DNA from: Candidatus Subteraquimicrobium carltonvillense
GTDB taxonomy: Bacteria > Actinomycetota > Aquicultoria > Subteraquimicrobiales > Subteraquimicrobiaceae
DNA: 6,764 nt
Reading direction: 5' to 3'
NCBI GenBank assembly: GCA_002339355.1
Contig: DDKQ01000071.1
Span: 1-6,764 of the forward strand
Below are positions 6,063 to 6,764 of this stretch, piece after piece; the stretch's first letter is position 1, and each line of letters begins with the position of its first letter. The translations under genes and the position numbers were made by a program. The notes below the pieces were generated by a model, which worked only from the letters and a program-made list of their open reading frames with translations, ran no database searches and was not told the origin of the DNA.

Positions 6063-6090
6063 TTGGGAGTGGGGAGTAGGTAGTCGGGAG
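6063..6090. repeat. Degenerate heptamer repeats, left of tRNA-Val (A)
   Basis: Four consecutive 7-mers: TTGGGAG, TGGGGAG, TAGGTAG, TCGGGAG (pattern TNGGNAG). This resembles the short tandem heptamer repeats known from cyanobacteria and other bacteria. Confidence 0.6.
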
Positions 6091-6107
6091 TGAAAAGCTT
6101 TTGGCTA

Positions 6108-6128
6108 CCGACTATCGAACTATTGACT
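6108..6128. repeat. Degenerate heptamer repeats, left of tRNA-Val (B)
   Basis: CCGACTA, TCGAACT, ATTGACT in 7-bp register. CCGACTA is the exact complement of TAGTCGG at 6081-6087 in the first block, so the two blocks can pair, and ACTATCGA (6111-6118) is the complement of TCGATAGT at 6222-6229 on the far side of tRNA-Val. Confidence 0.5.
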
Positions 6129-6139
6129 TTTGCTGATTT

Positions 6140-6214
6140 GGGCGCTTAGCTCAGGGGGAGAGCACTTCCTTGACGCGGAAGGGGTCAGAGGTTCAAATCC
6201 TCTAGCGCCCACCA
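6140..6214 (+). tRNA. tRNA-Val (GAC), CCA encoded
   Basis: Acceptor GGGCGCT (6140-6146) pairs with AGCGCCC (6204-6210), discriminator A6211, CCA 6212-6214. The anticodon stem CTTCC/GGAAG encloses loop TTGACGC, anticodon GAC; the T-arm is AGAGG-TTCAAAT-CCTCT. Its 3' end is repeated 210 bp downstream. Confidence 0.97.
6188..6212 (+). repeat. tRNA-Val 3'-end repeat, native copy
   Basis: Most of the T-arm, the 3' acceptor strand, the discriminator and the first C of CCA; identical over 25 bp to 6398-6422. Confidence 0.9.
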
Positions 6215-6221
6215 AATTCCG

Positions 6222-6249
6222 TCGATAGTTGATGGTCCATAGTCGATCG
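6222..6249. repeat. Degenerate heptamer repeats, right of tRNA-Val
   Basis: Four consecutive 7-mers: TCGATAG, TTGATGG, TCCATAG, TCGATCG (pattern TNSATNG). Partly complementary to the block at 6108-6128, so the two could bracket tRNA-Val as an inverted repeat. Confidence 0.6.
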
Positions 6250-6255
6250 TCCAAA

Positions 6256-6281
6256 AGGCTCCGAAAGGGGGCCTATTTTTT
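6256..6281 (+). terminator. Intrinsic terminator after tRNA-Val
   Basis: AGGCTCC (6256-6262) pairs with GGGGCCT (6268-6274), one G-T pair, loop GAAAG, then A and six T. It would end the tRNA transcript and leaves the conserved core and tail copy outside it. Confidence 0.8.
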
Positions 6282-6333
6282 AAGGACTCGAAGCAAACCA
6301 CCCATGTCGCCGTTTTTGATAACACAGGGGGTG

Positions 6334-6395
6334 ACAGCGAGCGAAGCGAGCGTCCTAAGGGGGACGGAGTCCCCCTAGGAACGCGCGGAAGCGCG
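6334..6395 (+). repeat. Conserved core of the tRNA-tail element, copy 2
   Basis: ACAGCGAGCGAAGCGAGCG followed by an 11-bp hairpin: CCTA, a bulged A and GGGGGAC (to 6365) pair with GTCCCCC and TAGG (6369-6379) around loop GGA. Compared with copy 1 the arms are longer and differ in sequence but still pair, and the loop is unchanged. A second 5-bp hairpin (6382-6395) follows; its equivalent in copy 1 is poor. Confidence 0.8.
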
Positions 6396-6397
6396 AG

Positions 6398-6422
6398 GAG
6401 GTTCAAATCCTCTAGCGCCCAC
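6398..6422 (+). repeat. tRNA-Val 3'-end repeat, downstream copy
   Basis: Exact 25-bp copy of 6188-6212; the terminal CCA has become CTA (6422-6424). The T-stem can still form because GGAGG precedes TTCAAAT, but no 5' half of a tRNA is present. Confidence 0.9.
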
Positions 6423-6424
6423 TA

Positions 6425-6664
6425 CGTCTTCCCCAGTTTAAACAGGGTAAGGTACCTCAGAAAGTATTTCCACTTCTTCCACTTTTCGCCTATTTTCTAA
6501 CATTTTTCTAACAAAACAAGCTATCTTGCAGGAGGATGCCAGAAATTGCCTTCACCCCAACCCTTACAAGTGGGGAGTCTCACGAAATTAGAGCATACCC
6601 TAAAGCAAACTTCCTTCTAAACCGAGTATAAGTACTAGATTGTTGAACTTTCAGGAAACTCTTA
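6425..6664. other. Intergenic region with no recognised feature
   Basis: I see no RNA gene, clear promoter or credible protein here. A 30-codon frame from ATG 6536 has AGGAGG directly abutting it, too close to serve as its ribosome site, and no recognisable product. A tandem TTCCACTT (6470s) and a weak CCCCA/TGGGG inverted repeat are the only patterns. Confidence 0.4.
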
Positions 6665-6751
6665 ATGAGAATTCTAATGAAAAAACTATTGGGAAACCAG
6701 AAAGGTTTTACCATAATTGAACTAATGGTTGTCATGACCAATTTGGAGTGA
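6665..6751 (+). pseudogene. Truncated type IV prepilin-like N-terminus
   Basis: From ATG 6665 (AGGA 8 nt upstream) or ATG 6677 the frame reads a short basic leader MKKLLGNQKG and then FTIIELMVVMTNLE and TGA (6749-6751). G|FT-IE with Glu at +5 is the class III signal cleaved by prepilin peptidase in type IV pilins and pseudopilins. A real pilin continues with about 15 more hydrophobic residues; here similarity stops after ELMVV and the frame closes. The window ends 13 bases later, so a frameshift, an insertion at this point or an assembly edge cannot be told apart. Confidence 0.6.
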
Positions 6752-6764
6752 ACCCCTCTGTTTG

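Larger units (their letters stand above)
6215..6422 (+). mobile_element. tRNA-tail-duplicating element 2 (after tRNA-Val)
   Basis: Second unit of the kind found after tRNA-Gly. In order: heptamer repeats (6222-6249), an intrinsic terminator (6256-6281), about 50 bp of unremarkable sequence, the conserved core (6334-6379), an extra hairpin (CGCGC 6382-6386, loop GGAA, GCGCG 6391-6395), and the 25-bp tail copy. Offset between tail copies is 210 bp. Only core and architecture are shared with element 1; the left halves differ. No protein is encoded. Confidence 0.5.

Noticed and set aside
6385..6391. GCGGAAG in element 2 equals the 5' acceptor strand of tRNA-Gly
   Set aside because: Only seven bases, and fully explained by the local CGCGC-GGAA-GCGCG hairpin.
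6185..6406. Minus-strand 73-codon open frame across the second tRNA-tail unit
   Set aside because: It covers the tRNA 3' end, terminator, core hairpin and heptamers in antisense; no start signals and no recognisable protein.

Overview
The window looks like bacterial chromosome from an anaerobic, selenocysteine-using organism of moderate G+C. The support is Shine-Dalgarno sites ahead of nearly every gene, a sigma70-type promoter in front of a tRNA gene, a GGDEF signalling protein, an archaeal-type phosphoglycerate mutase, and a SelD whose active-site residue is encoded by an in-frame TGA. I cannot name the phylum from this sequence; an uncultured thermophilic or subsurface Gram-positive or Chloroflexota-like lineage is only a guess.

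Layout. 1-445: 3' end of apgM (cofactor-independent phosphoglycerate mutase), meeting a HAD 'soluble P-type ATPase-like' gene (422-892, minus) tail to tail. 893-1252: non-coding, with an AT-rich block and then a GC-rich structured stretch ending in a terminator-like hairpin (candidate small RNA or leader, 1075-1169). 1253-2053: xylose-isomerase-like TIM-barrel protein. 2062-2213: decayed fragment resembling the C-terminus of LarE. 2282-3916: selD-yedF operon; selD starts at TTG 2282 and reads through TGA 2327-2329 as selenocysteine, with a SECIS-like hairpin just downstream. 3925-4833 (minus): membrane-anchored diguanylate cyclase, convergent with yedF.

4950-6424: a tRNA island with tRNA-Gly(GCC), tRNA-Cys(GCA) and tRNA-Val(GAC). 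Both tRNA-Gly and tRNA-Val are followed, at offsets of 200 and 210 bp, by an exact 25-bp copy of their own 3' end. The two intervals share a GC-rich core (22 of 24 bases identical, then a hairpin whose arms differ but still pair). A LAGLIDADG homing endonuclease gene, broken by one in-frame TGA, sits between the tRNA-Gly tail copy and tRNA-Cys and has no stop of its own before running through tRNA-Cys. Degenerate heptamer repeats flank tRNA-Val. This tRNA-tail-duplicating element is the best candidate here for something undescribed. The window closes with a truncated type IV prepilin start.

How the genes work together: SelD makes selenophosphate, the selenium donor for Sec-tRNA, and is itself a selenoprotein, so its own synthesis depends on its product. 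YedF is a selenium-associated partner in the same operon. The remaining genes are probably independent.
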